Shown: positions 6,389 through 13,010 of the stretch, piece by piece | Layout of the letters: each line of letters opens with the position of its first letter | Numbering within the stretch: position 1 is the first letter of the stretch | Source of the DNA: an uncultured bacterium | Lineage (GTDB): Bacteria; Cyanobacteriota; Vampirovibrionia; Gastranaerophilales; Gastranaerophilaceae | NCBI GenBank assembly: GCA_900549855.1 | Contig: URPS01000046.1 | Coordinates: 1 to 16,011, forward strand | DNA: 16,011 bases | Direction: 5' to 3' | Notes under the pieces: generated by a model | Told to the model about the DNA's origin: nothing | Databases searched by the model: none | What the model saw: only the letters and a program-made list of their open reading frames with translations | Program-made: the position numbers and the translations under genes

Positions 6389-6937
6389 TCATCCAATCAT
6401 GATTTTTTCTAAACCTTTAACCGCATTAGCAATCTCATCATTGACAATTCTATAATCAAAATGTTTAGAATTTTCCATTTCTAATTTAATAGATGCAAGT
6501 CTTTTTTGAATAGCTTCTTCTGTTTCTGTATGTCGCCCACGTAATCTTGATTCCAGTTCTTCAAGAGAAGGTGGAGCGATAAATATCAAAACAGCTTCCG
6601 GCATAATCTTTTTAACGTTCAAAGCACCTTTTGTATCAATTTCTAATATCAAATTATCGCCATTTTTCAAACAATCTTCTACGAAGCTTTTTCTCGTACC
6701 ATAATGGTTACCGGAAAATTCTGCCCACTCTAAAAAATCTTCATTTTCAACACATTTTTTAAACTCATCTTTGGTTAAAAAGAAATAATTTTCGCCATGA
6801 ACTTCTCCATCTCTTTTTCCTCTAGTTGTACAAGAAATTGAGAGTTTAAATTCAGGATGTTTTGCTAAAAATTCTTTTATCACAGTTCCTTTTCCGACAC
6901 CTGAGGAACCTGATATTACAAATAATCTATTCTTCAT
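6389..6937 (-). CDS. gmk: Guanylate kinase
   Basis: 182 residues with the chosen ATG. It phosphorylates GMP to GDP with ATP in the cytoplasm. P-loop SGSSGVGKGT spans residues 9-18. SISCTTRGKRDGEVHGENYFFL carries the conserved GMP-binding TTR-R-GE--G--Y block, and FLEWAEFSGNHYGT plus LILEIDTKGA continue the family pattern. RLRGRHTETEEAIQKRL is the lid and Arg-rich region. Length is normal (about 180-210). An in-frame TTG two codons earlier is possible, but ATG at 6937, with AAGGA ten bases upstream, fits better. The start lies inside the preceding decarboxylase gene (11-base overlap), so translation is probably coupled. It is essential in most bacteria. Confidence 0.95.
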   Translation of the reverse strand: MKNRLFVISGSSGVGKGTVIKEFLAKHPEFKLSISCTTRGKRDGEVHGENYFFLTKDEFKKCVENEDFLEWAEFSGNHYGTRKSFVEDCLKNGDNLILEIDTKGALNVKKIMPEAVLIFIAPPSLEELESRLRGRHTETEEAIQKRLASIKLEMENSKHFDYRIVNDEIANAVKGLEKIMIG

Positions 6938-8663
6938 CTTCAATAATTCCTTTGTGAACCACTGTTTCGAAAGTCATTGCAGAATTTTCTTTCTTTTCTT
7001 GCAGTTCGTCTTTCTTTTCCACTTTGATTTCTTGAGCAGCCTTAGCAGCTTTTAAACAAGCAGCCAATTCTTCCGTAAGTTTTGGCATGTCCATCTTGTC
7101 CGTGCAAATTTCGATGTAGCACATCTTATTCATAATCTGCGTAACCTTTAAAGCTTTGTCAAAATCATCTGCCGTTGTAACTTTTGTCGACCAAACATCG
7201 CCATCAAATACACGTGCAAATTTTGAATAATTCATTTGCATAATTTCGTTAAACTTATCATCAGGACTATCGGAAAGTACACGTTCAATTGTATAACCGC
7301 TGTTATTAAGAACAATAATCACAGGCTTTAAACCACGTCTTAAGATATTCCCGATTTCCATTGCCGTAAGCTGATGAGATCCTTCACCCGTAATCATTAC
7401 AACACGAGATTTAGGTTTTGCAACACACATACCTAAAGTTGCAGGAGTTGCCCAACCAATAGAACCCCATAGTGTTTGCGTTTGAAGTTCTACGCTGTTT
7501 GGCATTTTCATCGGCGCTACACCGTGCGGAACAATTCCGGTTTCTGCTATTAGAATATCATTTTCTTTTATAAATTCTTGTAATCTCGGATAGATATAAG
7601 AAGATGTTAATATGTCATTAGACACCTCTTTGTGTTCATATCCGATAACAGGCTTTTGAATACGCATATTTTTCGCATCAACTAATTCAGTAATTGCTTC
7701 TAACATGTCAGCCATTTTAACATTATCATACTTAACACCATCTACATATGTATAGGTTCCATAAATTGCAACATGATTATTAATTTTGTATGGTAAATTA
7801 AACCCAAATGCATTCAAATCAGTATAAACCGGTCCAACAGCAATTAAGCAGTCCGTAGTTTCCACATATTCTTGCGCAATTGGATTCTCAAATTTTGCAT
7901 AATATCCGCCTAAATATAAATCATAATCCATATCAATAAGATTTGTACCCATTAAAAAATTGGTAACAGGAATTCGTGTTTTTTCTACAAATTCCTTGTA
8001 TTCAATTCGTGCATCAAATCTTTTTACTAACAAATCGCCAAGAATAACAGGTTTTTCAGATTTATTAATCTTTGCTGCTATTTTACCGGCAGCAACTCTT
8101 AAATTTTCTTCGTTACTAGTCCAATCATAATTCACATCATTACCAGAAATTTCCATTTTAGCAATATCCATCGGTATTGCAACATAAACCGGACGTCTTT
8201 CTTTTACAAAAACTTTTAAGATTCTGTCTATTTCCATTTTTGCATTGTCACGTGTAAGGTATGCAGATGCTGCTGTCAAAGGCTTGTGAGCTTCAAAACA
8301 AGCATGATAATCTACATCTTGAAAATTATGGTGTACGCAAGTTTTGTTTTCAATTGTTTTTGTAGCCGGTACTCCAACGATACTGATAACCGGAACATTC
8401 TCCGCATTAGAACCGGCTATTGCGTTCATTGCACTCAATTCACCAACCCCATAAGTTGTTATAATCGCACCAAACCCTTTTAATCTTGCATAGCCATCAG
8501 CTGCATAACCTGCATTAAGCTCATTTGTACATCCAATCCAATTTGTATTAGGGTTGTTCTCTACTGCATATAATATATTAAAATTATAATCCCCCGGAAG
8601 TCCAAAAAAGTCATTAACCCCCAGTTCTTCCAGTTTCTTTACAAGATATTCGGCTGTGTTCAT
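6927..8663 (-). CDS. Thiamine-diphosphate-dependent 2-oxoacid decarboxylase (pyruvate or indole-/phenylpyruvate decarboxylase type)
   Basis: 578 residues. These enzymes release CO2 from pyruvate or an aromatic/branched 2-oxoacid to give the aldehyde, leading to ethanol or fusel-type alcohols. Key residues are visible: GLPGD with Asp25, the activating Glu48 in CTNELNAGYAADGYAR, the His pair 111-112, the thiamine diphosphate/Mg motif GEGS (426-429) to NN (453-454), and Glu460 in SGYTIE. LWGSIGWATPA resembles both pyruvate and indolepyruvate decarboxylases, so substrate is undecided. After the usual end, about 35 residues of charged tail (from about 545: KVEKKDELQEKKEN, then TFETVVHKGIIEDEE) extend the protein and overlap gmk. 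GGAGAGGAAAG precedes ATG. A neighbouring alcohol dehydrogenase was not seen. Confidence 0.9.
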   Translation of the reverse strand: MNTAEYLVKKLEELGVNDFFGLPGDYNFNILYAVENNPNTNWIGCTNELNAGYAADGYARLKGFGAIITTYGVGELSAMNAIAGSNAENVPVISIVGVPATKTIENKTCVHHNFQDVDYHACFEAHKPLTAASAYLTRDNAKMEIDRILKVFVKERRPVYVAIPMDIAKMEISGNDVNYDWTSNEENLRVAAGKIAAKINKSEKPVILGDLLVKRFDARIEYKEFVEKTRIPVTNFLMGTNLIDMDYDLYLGGYYAKFENPIAQEYVETTDCLIAVGPVYTDLNAFGFNLPYKINNHVAIYGTYTYVDGVKYDNVKMADMLEAITELVDAKNMRIQKPVIGYEHKEVSNDILTSSYIYPRLQEFIKENDILIAETGIVPHGVAPMKMPNSVELQTQTLWGSIGWATPATLGMCVAKPKSRVVMITGEGSHQLTAMEIGNILRRGLKPVIIVLNNSGYTIERVLSDSPDDKFNEIMQMNYSKFARVFDGDVWSTKVTTADDFDKALKVTQIMNKMCYIEICTDKMDMPKLTEELAACLKAAKAAQEIKVEKKDELQEKKENSAMTFETVVHKGIIEDEE

Positions 8664-8739
8664 TCTCTTTCCTCTCCAATTATTAAAGAAATAATATCAC
8701 AGTGAAATTACCTTTTCCAGTAAAATTTTTATTAAGATT

Positions 8740-8940
8740 TTAAATTTGTGGCGCTCCTAATCTTCGTACCAATTCTATTACTGTATCTTTCATTTTGCAT
8801 TTGCAATCCATATCCTTGAAATAAATTTTAAACAAATTACACTTTGAACAAACACATCCTAATTTGTAGCAATCAACCGCAGTTGGAGTCCAACTCTTTG
8901 ACATTGTTTCACTACATGATACATTGTATCTGTAACCCAT
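8740..8940 (-). CDS. Cys-rich miniprotein (66 residues), unknown function
   Basis: With ATG at 8940 chosen (AGAGG seven bases upstream), the product has 66 residues and seven cysteines at 9, 24, 29, 31, 34, 46 and 48. The spacing C-x4-C-x-C-x2-C then C-x-C suggests a zinc- or iron-sulfur-binding knuckle. It is followed by a short amphipathic helix, MKDTVIELVRRLGAP. A TTG start 14 codons upstream is also open but lacks a good ribosome-binding site. No signal peptide. It is transcribed divergently from the S24 repressor out of overlapping promoters, so the repressor probably controls it. A perfect palindrome, GATACA-T-TGTATC, lies in its first codons (8918-8930). I do not recognise the family; it could be a small DNA-binding or metal-sensing protein. 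Confidence 0.72.
   Translation of the reverse strand: MGYRYNVSCSETMSKSWTPTAVDCYKLGCVCSKCNLFKIYFKDMDCKCKMKDTVIELVRRLGAPQI
8918..8930. promoter_or_regulatory. Candidate operator palindrome 1
   Basis: GATACA-T-TGTATC is a perfect 13-base palindrome near the start of the Cys-rich ORF. Its TACAT core recurs in TACAT-T-ATGTA at 9013-9023 and ACATATGT at 9046-9053, both within the divergent promoter zone. The S24 repressor would be the natural binder; this is inference. Confidence 0.4.
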
Positions 8941-9010
8941 ATCCAAACCTCTACCCAGCATATTAAACGTTGACTTTTTCAATAATATATGATTAAATAT
9001 CCATTGATAG

Positions 9011-9040
9011 TTTACATTATGTATTTAATTGTAAGATAAT
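9011..9040 (+). promoter_or_regulatory. Promoter of the S24 repressor gene, with embedded palindrome
   Basis: TTTACA (9011-9016), an 18-base spacer and GATAAT (9035-9040). The -35 overlaps the palindrome TACAT-T-ATGTA (9013-9023), consistent with autoregulation. A start near 9047 rules out the upstream GTG (9041) as the real start and favours ATG 9083. Confidence 0.55.
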
Positions 9041-9056
9041 GTGATACATATGTCAA
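9028..9056 (-). promoter_or_regulatory. Divergent promoter of the Cys-rich gene
   Basis: On the minus strand, a perfect TTGACA (9056-9051), a 17-base spacer and TACAAT (9033-9028). It interlocks with the plus-strand promoter, so the two polymerases would compete. The short palindrome ACATATGT (9046-9053) overlaps its -35, so a repressor bound there would shut it off. Confidence 0.65.
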
Positions 9057-9082
9057 GTGTTATTTTATTTTTTGGTGAAACG

Positions 9083-9691
9083 ATGAAGTTAGATGAACTA
9101 ATAAAGCAAATATCCGACAAAACCGGCAATATCATAAATCAATCCGCCTTAGCTGAAAGCCTTGGTATAACAAGACAAACCGTTAGCAATAGAATTAAAA
9201 ACGAAAGCGAAGTAACGGTAAGTGAACTCAATCGCATAGAAGAATATTTTAAAATAGATTTGACAAATAATTTTACAGATATTGCATATATTGATTATTA
9301 CGAAGATGTTTTTGCAAGCTGTGGGAATGGCAGCATAGTTTTTTCCAGCGAAAAAACAAAATTGCCTATACCAACATCAATGATTTGCGGATACTCTAAG
9401 AATAAATTATACTCTATGATTAATGCGTCCGGAAACAGTATGTCGCCAACGATAGATAATGGCGACAAGCTAATTGTTGAACATTGGAATGGAAATCAGA
9501 TTCAGGATAATAAAATCTATGTATTTTGCTACAATGGCGAATTTTTTGTGAAACGTTTGTCTAAAAATCTGGATGAAATCATAATAAAATCAGATAATCC
9601 GGAATATAGACTCCGAACAATCAGCGGAAAAGCTGTTCAAGATTTAACTTTGATTGGAAAAATAGTGGCAACCGTAAAACAGCTAGGATAA
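9083..9691 (+). CDS. CI/UmuD-like S24-family repressor, HTH plus self-cleavage domain
   Basis: 202 residues from ATG 9083 (GGTGA just upstream); the frame is open further back but starts before the predicted transcript. Residues about 17-60 form an HTH (INQSALAESLGITRQTVSNRI). The C-terminal S24 peptidase has catalytic Ser119 in GNSMSPTI and Lys157 in FFVKRL, almost the spacing of LexA (119/156). ASCGNGS places a Cys80-Gly81 bond where LexA and CI are cut at Ala-Gly; Cys-Gly is the UmuD version. A second Cys-Gly at 102-103 is less well placed. By family knowledge, RecA-stimulated self-cleavage would relieve repression after DNA damage. No phage genes adjoin, and the N-terminus is not LexA-type. 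The likely target is its own promoter and the divergent Cys-rich gene. Confidence 0.88.
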   Translation: MKLDELIKQISDKTGNIINQSALAESLGITRQTVSNRIKNESEVTVSELNRIEEYFKIDLTNNFTDIAYIDYYEDVFASCGNGSIVFSSEKTKLPIPTSMICGYSKNKLYSMINASGNSMSPTIDNGDKLIVEHWNGNQIQDNKIYVFCYNGEFFVKRLSKNLDEIIIKSDNPEYRLRTISGKAVQDLTLIGKIVATVKQLG

Positions 9692-9760
9692 ACTGTTTTC
9701 ATCAGACTTTTTAAAATTCCCTTTATTAGAACACCTTACTGCATTACTCCTGTTAGGCTA

Positions 9761-9800
9761 TTGATTTTTTCATCATAAAGATGTAAATAAATTGATGAAA
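9761..9800 (+). promoter_or_regulatory. Candidate promoter/operator of the Hsp20-like gene
   Basis: TTGATT (9761-9766), a 17-base spacer and TAAATA (9784-9789) give a plausible promoter with a short leader. An inverted repeat, TTTCATCA (9768-9775) with TGATGAAA (9793-9800), brackets the -10; a third TTTCATCA sits at 9697-9704. It is not the CIRCE element. ACTCCT at 9745-9750 is complementary to the AGGAGT ribosome-binding region, allowing a thermometer-like fold if transcription begins upstream. Confidence 0.4.
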
Positions 9801-9819
9801 TATAAGAAAGGAGTTTATT

Positions 9820-10317
9820 ATGTACGAAGAAAGCAAAAAAGAACACTGGTTCAAAATTATCGGTATAATTCTTGCGACATTTATTGGTGCTTTTTTAGCA
9901 TTTTATGCAGCCGTAGATATCACCTTACATAGATTTATGGAGCCAACTTATAATTTTCGCAGAATGGAAAAAATGATGCAAAAACAGCAGAAAAACTTAG
10001 AAAAAATGGATGCTCAATTTATGGAAAATCCATTTGAACCTAAGATGGCGCCAATGCTAGTCAACTTAGTTAAAGAAGCAAATGAATATAAAATAATTGT
10101 TGACTTAAAGCCAATTGGTGAAAACGAAAAAAATGTTAATGTAAAATTAGACGATAACACAGTAACTATATCTGGCGCAATTGATAAAAAAGAACACCAC
10201 AGAGAAGACATTATGAACTTTTCTCAATCTTATTATTTAGATGAAAAACTTTTGCCGGACAAAATTAACAAAGAGAGAATTGGAAATAAATACATAATTA
10301 CAATTCCGTTCAAATAA
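9820..10317 (+). CDS. Membrane-anchored small heat-shock protein-like (Hsp20/alpha-crystallin domain)
   Basis: 165 residues. Hydrophobic residues 12-32 form one predicted transmembrane helix with the short N-terminus inside. Residues about 46-66 (RRMEKMMQKQQKNLEKMD) form a Met/Gln/Lys-rich coiled-coil linker. From 83 to the end the sequence follows an alpha-crystallin/Hsp20 beta-sandwich: EYKIIVDLKPIGENEKNVNVKL, DNTVTISG, FSQSYYLDEKLLPDKI, then YIITIPF in the place of the family's L-x-I-x-(I/L)-P strand. The Gly-Val-Leu motif of classical Hsp20 is altered (ERIGNKYIITI). If correct, it would hold unfolded envelope proteins, with the domain outside the cytoplasm. Soluble Hsp20 normally lacks a membrane anchor. 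AAGGAG lies six bases before ATG. Assignment is by pattern, fairly but not fully certain. Confidence 0.72.
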   Translation: MYEESKKEHWFKIIGIILATFIGAFLAFYAAVDITLHRFMEPTYNFRRMEKMMQKQQKNLEKMDAQFMENPFEPKMAPMLVNLVKEANEYKIIVDLKPIGENEKNVNVKLDDNTVTISGAIDKKEHHREDIMNFSQSYYLDEKLLPDKINKERIGNKYIITIPFK

Positions 10318-10325
10318 AAACCTTA

Positions 10326-10386
10326 CGACCTCCCTGATTAGGGAGGTCGCAGCTGTTGGCAAAGCCGTGCTGAGCTATACAGCTGC
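10326..10386. repeat. Compound palindromic element: two adjacent stems
   Basis: A perfect 10-bp stem, CGACCTCCCT (10326-10335) with AGGGAGGTCG (10340-10349), is followed at once by GCAGCTGT (10349-10356) pairing with ACAGCTGC (10379-10386); inside the second is GGC-AAA-GCC. It is much more GC-rich than its surroundings. On the minus strand the first stem is followed by TAAGGTTTTTATTTG, so it may end the lpt operon transcript. It lies between convergent genes. Confidence 0.6.
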
Positions 10387-10457
10387 GGGTGTGTATTTTT
10401 AAAATGAAAAGTGGAAAGTTGTATTAAAACAGTCCGTAGTTCTACATACCGGTTTGC

Positions 10458-10529
10458 CGTCATTGCGAGAAAATTGAGGTTTCCGGCTCATTGTTTGGCA
10501 AAAATTTCTGAGAATTTTCGTGGCAATCC
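10458..10529. repeat. Palindromic CGTCATTGCGAG-type intergenic element
   Basis: It starts CGTCATTGCGAG and ends CGTGGCAATCC, with complementary arms (ATTGC with GCAAT; GAAAATT with AATTTTC) around a central region. Elements with the same ends are scattered through many bacterial genomes as short palindromic repeats. Here it sits just past the TPR gene. The rest of 10318-10545 shows nothing else I can name. Confidence 0.6.
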
Positions 10530-10545
10530 ATATTGTTACATAGGT

Positions 10546-11313
10546 TTATATCTTAGCTTTAATCCTATCAATCAACTTTGAAACACTATCTTTTTCTTCT
10601 TGCGGGATATCAAAATTCAAATAGTCTTCAAAGTACTCTATTGCATCTTCATAATCATTTCTTGCTAAAAATAAAACACCAACTTTTTTGTATGCCAGCG
10701 TAAATTTATCATTAACAGCAATCGCTTTCAAATAATTTGAAATTGCTTTATCAATCTCATTATTAGCTTCATAAGCTTGCGCTAAAGCATAATAAAGAAG
10801 CTCATTATTTTCTTGATATTCAATAACAGTTTCAAAGTTAGAAATTGCGCCTTCATAATCTCCAAGTTCAAAATATACATGACCTAAATCATAATAAGCG
10901 TCATAATTTTCAGGTTCTCCATCAAGAACTCGTTCAAGCTCGACAATCGCATCTTCCCATCTTTGGTCTTCTATATAAACTCTTGCAAGCAAATGAGCAA
11001 TGGCCAAATTATCTTGTAATTCGTAGCTGCCACGTTGTAAAGTTCCTAAAGCTGATGACAAATCTCCAGCCTTATAGTATAAATCTGATAAATTAATATA
11101 AGCTTGAGCAAGTTCAGGGTCTAATTCAATCGCTTTTACATAAAACTTTTCTGCTTGATCAAAATTTCCAAGGCAAGAATAAGCTACACCCATGTTATTA
11201 TAAATATCAGCATTATCAGGCTCGGTTTCTAATACAGAACTAAACGCATCAATAGCTTCTTTATATTTTCGTTCTTTAAAAAGGCTCATTGCCTTATCAA
11301 TTTTTTCAGACAT
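10546..11313 (-). CDS. Tetratricopeptide repeat (TPR) protein
   Basis: 255 residues made almost wholly of about seven 34-residue TPR units (near 3-36, 37-70, 71-104, 105-138, 139-172, 173-206, 207-240), for example AYINLSDLYYKAGDLSSALGTL and AYYDLGHVYFELGDYEGAISNF. Conserved Gly/Ala/Tyr/Pro positions recur, with the best consensus in units 2 and 5. No signal peptide or membrane helix, so it is probably cytoplasmic and acts as a protein-binding scaffold; partners unknown. Its ATG shares one base with the lptA stop (TAATG), with GAGG nine bases upstream, so translation is coupled to lptA. This hints at a role linked to lipopolysaccharide transport or envelope assembly (inference). It is the last gene of the operon. 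Confidence 0.9.
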   Translation of the reverse strand: MSEKIDKAMSLFKERKYKEAIDAFSSVLETEPDNADIYNNMGVAYSCLGNFDQAEKFYVKAIELDPELAQAYINLSDLYYKAGDLSSALGTLQRGSYELQDNLAIAHLLARVYIEDQRWEDAIVELERVLDGEPENYDAYYDLGHVYFELGDYEGAISNFETVIEYQENNELLYYALAQAYEANNEIDKAISNYLKAIAVNDKFTLAYKKVGVLFLARNDYEDAIEYFEDYLNFDIPQEEKDSVSKLIDRIKAKI

Positions 11314-12269
11314 TATAATTCATCCTCGTCTTTTGTATCAATGTTATGAATAATTGTTCTAACGTTACCTTCTGCAACGAAATCTTTAGGCTCCATTGTC
11401 ATCTTGATTTTGTCTGCAATAATATCCTTATCTTGTTGAACGATTTTAGAACGTCCTACAAAATACACTTCATTTGGTTTTCCTGTTTCTGCATTAGGAA
11501 AAACTGAAACCTTTGGTCCTTGAGCAAAGTAATCATCATACCAAATTTTTACGTGACCACTTCCAATATAAGAATTCTGTCTTTTGCTATATTGCTGATA
11601 ATCAGAGTGAATTGTAAGTTTTTTACCGTCATCGGAAATCGCAACAGTTTTTGTATTACCGCTAACGCTCATTTCTTCTGTTATCGGATTGTAAACAAAG
11701 TGATGACCTTCTGATTCGTTTTGAGCTTGCTTAACTTTAGCATTACCTATCAAGTCAATTTTTCTTAAACCGCCTTTTTCATCCGCAATAATTACCGCTT
11801 TATCAGAATAAGAATCAATATCTTTGTATTTCATTGTAACACCGCCGGTACAAACCATTACGCTGCTCTTAATATCATATTCCTGTGCGTCTGCGTTTAT
11901 TACAACAATCGGTGTATTACCCTCTGTGATGATAGATTGCGCTTCACCTTCGGCTCTTACAACTTTGTTAATAAGAGAAACTTTCAAGATATTAGCCTTA
12001 ACTTCTCTTTTTTTATTTTCATTTATTTCATAAGCATAAGGTCTGTCGTAAAAAGTTGCAGTATCAAGCTTATTATTACGTCTAATTGACACATCGGCTC
12101 TGTCACTTTCTACCGTTAAGTTATCTAACCTAACCTTAACACCACCGTCAAGTTTGATTTTCTTTTCTTTATCAGAAAAAGTTTGAGTTTTTGAATCAAT
12201 AATTAAATCAGATGAAAAAACTGCCAAACTCGAAAATATTAACAATAATAAAACCAGAACCTTTTTCAT
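11313..12269 (-). CDS. lptA: LptA/OstA-like periplasmic lipopolysaccharide-transport protein
   Basis: 318 residues. The N-terminus MKKVLVLLLLIFSSLAVFSS is a clear signal peptide, with cleavage near residue 20. The mature part is rich in short beta-strands in OstA style, e.g. DLIIDSKTQTFSDKEKKIKLDGGVKV, LTVESDRADV, AEGEAQSI, SSVMVCTGGVTMKYKD, YIGSGHVKIWYDDY, IIADKIKMTMEPKDFVAEGNVRTI: repeated pairs of substrate-groove strands. LptA in E. coli is about 185 residues; this one is longer and seems to hold two OstA-like halves (about 21-130 and 140-300). By family, it links LptC to the outer-membrane LptD and shields lipid A chains across the periplasm. AAGGGGA precedes the ATG. It follows lptC by 28 bases and overlaps the TPR gene by one. 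Confidence 0.88.
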   Translation of the reverse strand: MKKVLVLLLLIFSSLAVFSSDLIIDSKTQTFSDKEKKIKLDGGVKVRLDNLTVESDRADVSIRRNNKLDTATFYDRPYAYEINENKKREVKANILKVSLINKVVRAEGEAQSIITEGNTPIVVINADAQEYDIKSSVMVCTGGVTMKYKDIDSYSDKAVIIADEKGGLRKIDLIGNAKVKQAQNESEGHHFVYNPITEEMSVSGNTKTVAISDDGKKLTIHSDYQQYSKRQNSYIGSGHVKIWYDDYFAQGPKVSVFPNAETGKPNEVYFVGRSKIVQQDKDIIADKIKMTMEPKDFVAEGNVRTIIHNIDTKDEDEL

Positions 12270-12297
12270 TTAGTCCCCTTTTCCTTTTATACTAAAT

Positions 12298-12948
12298 TTA
12301 TTTTTTTCCACTCATAGCAGAAAATGCAGAACCACCCGCATCTTTACCATCTTTGCTATACAACTTAGTAGTTGTTTTACCTACAATTTTAAACTTCTCA
12401 TAACCGGCAAAAATAATTCCTTTTTGCGCTGTTGCTATCATCTCATTGTCTTTCTTAATTACAACATGTCCCTCTGCAATAGTGTCCTTATCAGAACCGG
12501 ACCAAGTCAATTTGTCCGTATTAAGAGAGGTTGAATCTTCTAAAACAATATAAGTGTTTTCATAAAGCGTAATAGTTCCGGTCTTTTCATCGTACGTTCC
12601 TTTAGAAGACTGAAAACTCATTGCTACTTTATTATCTTTATAAAAATTACCGATTACATTATTTAATGTTGCAATACTATTATCATTGCTGTAATGACCT
12701 GTTTCACCATAAATTTCAAAATATTTATTACCCTGCTTTGTTTCAGTAATAATAATTCCCTTAGCATCAACTTTTTGCTCATCAGGAGTACCTTTCAACT
12801 GCGCACGAGTATAATTGCTTGTTATAAAAACAGCACTCAAAAATGCCCAGCCCATCACTAATACAACCGCTAAGGCAACTATCAGATAAGTTCTTTTTTT
12901 CTTATCTAAATTCTTAATTCTCTCATAAAATCTCTTTAGATTTTCCAT
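12298..12948 (-). CDS. lptC: LptC-like inner-membrane-anchored lipopolysaccharide export protein
   Basis: 216 residues. A basic N-terminus (NLDKKKRTYL) is followed by a membrane helix at about 21-43 (LIVALAVVLVMGWAFLSAVFI); the rest is periplasmic. The soluble part has the beta-jellyroll pattern of LptC/DUF1239: VDAKGIIITETKQGNKYFEIYGETGHYSNDNSIATLNNVIGNFY, then a repeat of strands with TYDEKTGTITLYENTYI and GHVVIKKDNEMIATAQKGIIF. LptC takes lipopolysaccharide from the LptB2FG ATP-driven complex and passes it to LptA, whose gene follows directly, strongly supporting the call. The start lacks a clear ribosome-binding site, so coupling with the upstream ATP-grasp gene is possible. lptB is not next to it. 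Family placement is by pattern and context. Confidence 0.83.
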   Translation of the reverse strand: MENLKRFYERIKNLDKKKRTYLIVALAVVLVMGWAFLSAVFITSNYTRAQLKGTPDEQKVDAKGIIITETKQGNKYFEIYGETGHYSNDNSIATLNNVIGNFYKDNKVAMSFQSSKGTYDEKTGTITLYENTYIVLEDSTSLNTDKLTWSGSDKDTIAEGHVVIKKDNEMIATAQKGIIFAGYEKFKIVGKTTTKLYSKDGKDAGGSAFSAMSGKK

Positions 12949-12985
12949 AAAAACATTCTAGCACAGGGCTGATATGACATCAACA

Positions 12986-13010
12986 AAAAGATTACAAAAT
13001 ATAATCTTTT
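12986..13010 (-). terminator. Weak hairpin overlapping the ATP-grasp stop codon
   Basis: A 9-bp A/T-rich stem, AAAAGATTA (12986-12994) with TAATCTTTT (13002-13010), encloses a 7-base loop. On the minus strand it ends in a T-run. It may attenuate transcription between the ATP-grasp gene and lptC, but it is too AT-rich to be a strong terminator. Confidence 0.3.

Noticed and set aside
9041..9085. Earlier GTG (9041) or ATG (9050) start for the S24 repressor
   Set aside because: Both lie at or before the predicted transcription start and would add residues overlapping the operator; ATG 9083 has GGTGA upstream.
9083..9691. Calling the S24 protein LexA
   Set aside because: The N-terminal domain is CI-type HTH, not the LexA winged helix, and the cleavage bond is Cys-Gly; it is better left as an S24 repressor.
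9745..9813. RNA thermometer of ROSE/fourU type before the Hsp20-like gene
   Set aside because: Only a six-base pairing to the ribosome-binding site, and the best promoter lies downstream of the pairing strand; kept as an alternative, not annotated.
10318..10545. Possible tRNA or small structured RNA in the GC-rich gap
   Set aside because: The stems do not make a cloverleaf with T-loop or anticodon features; they look like intergenic palindromic repeats.
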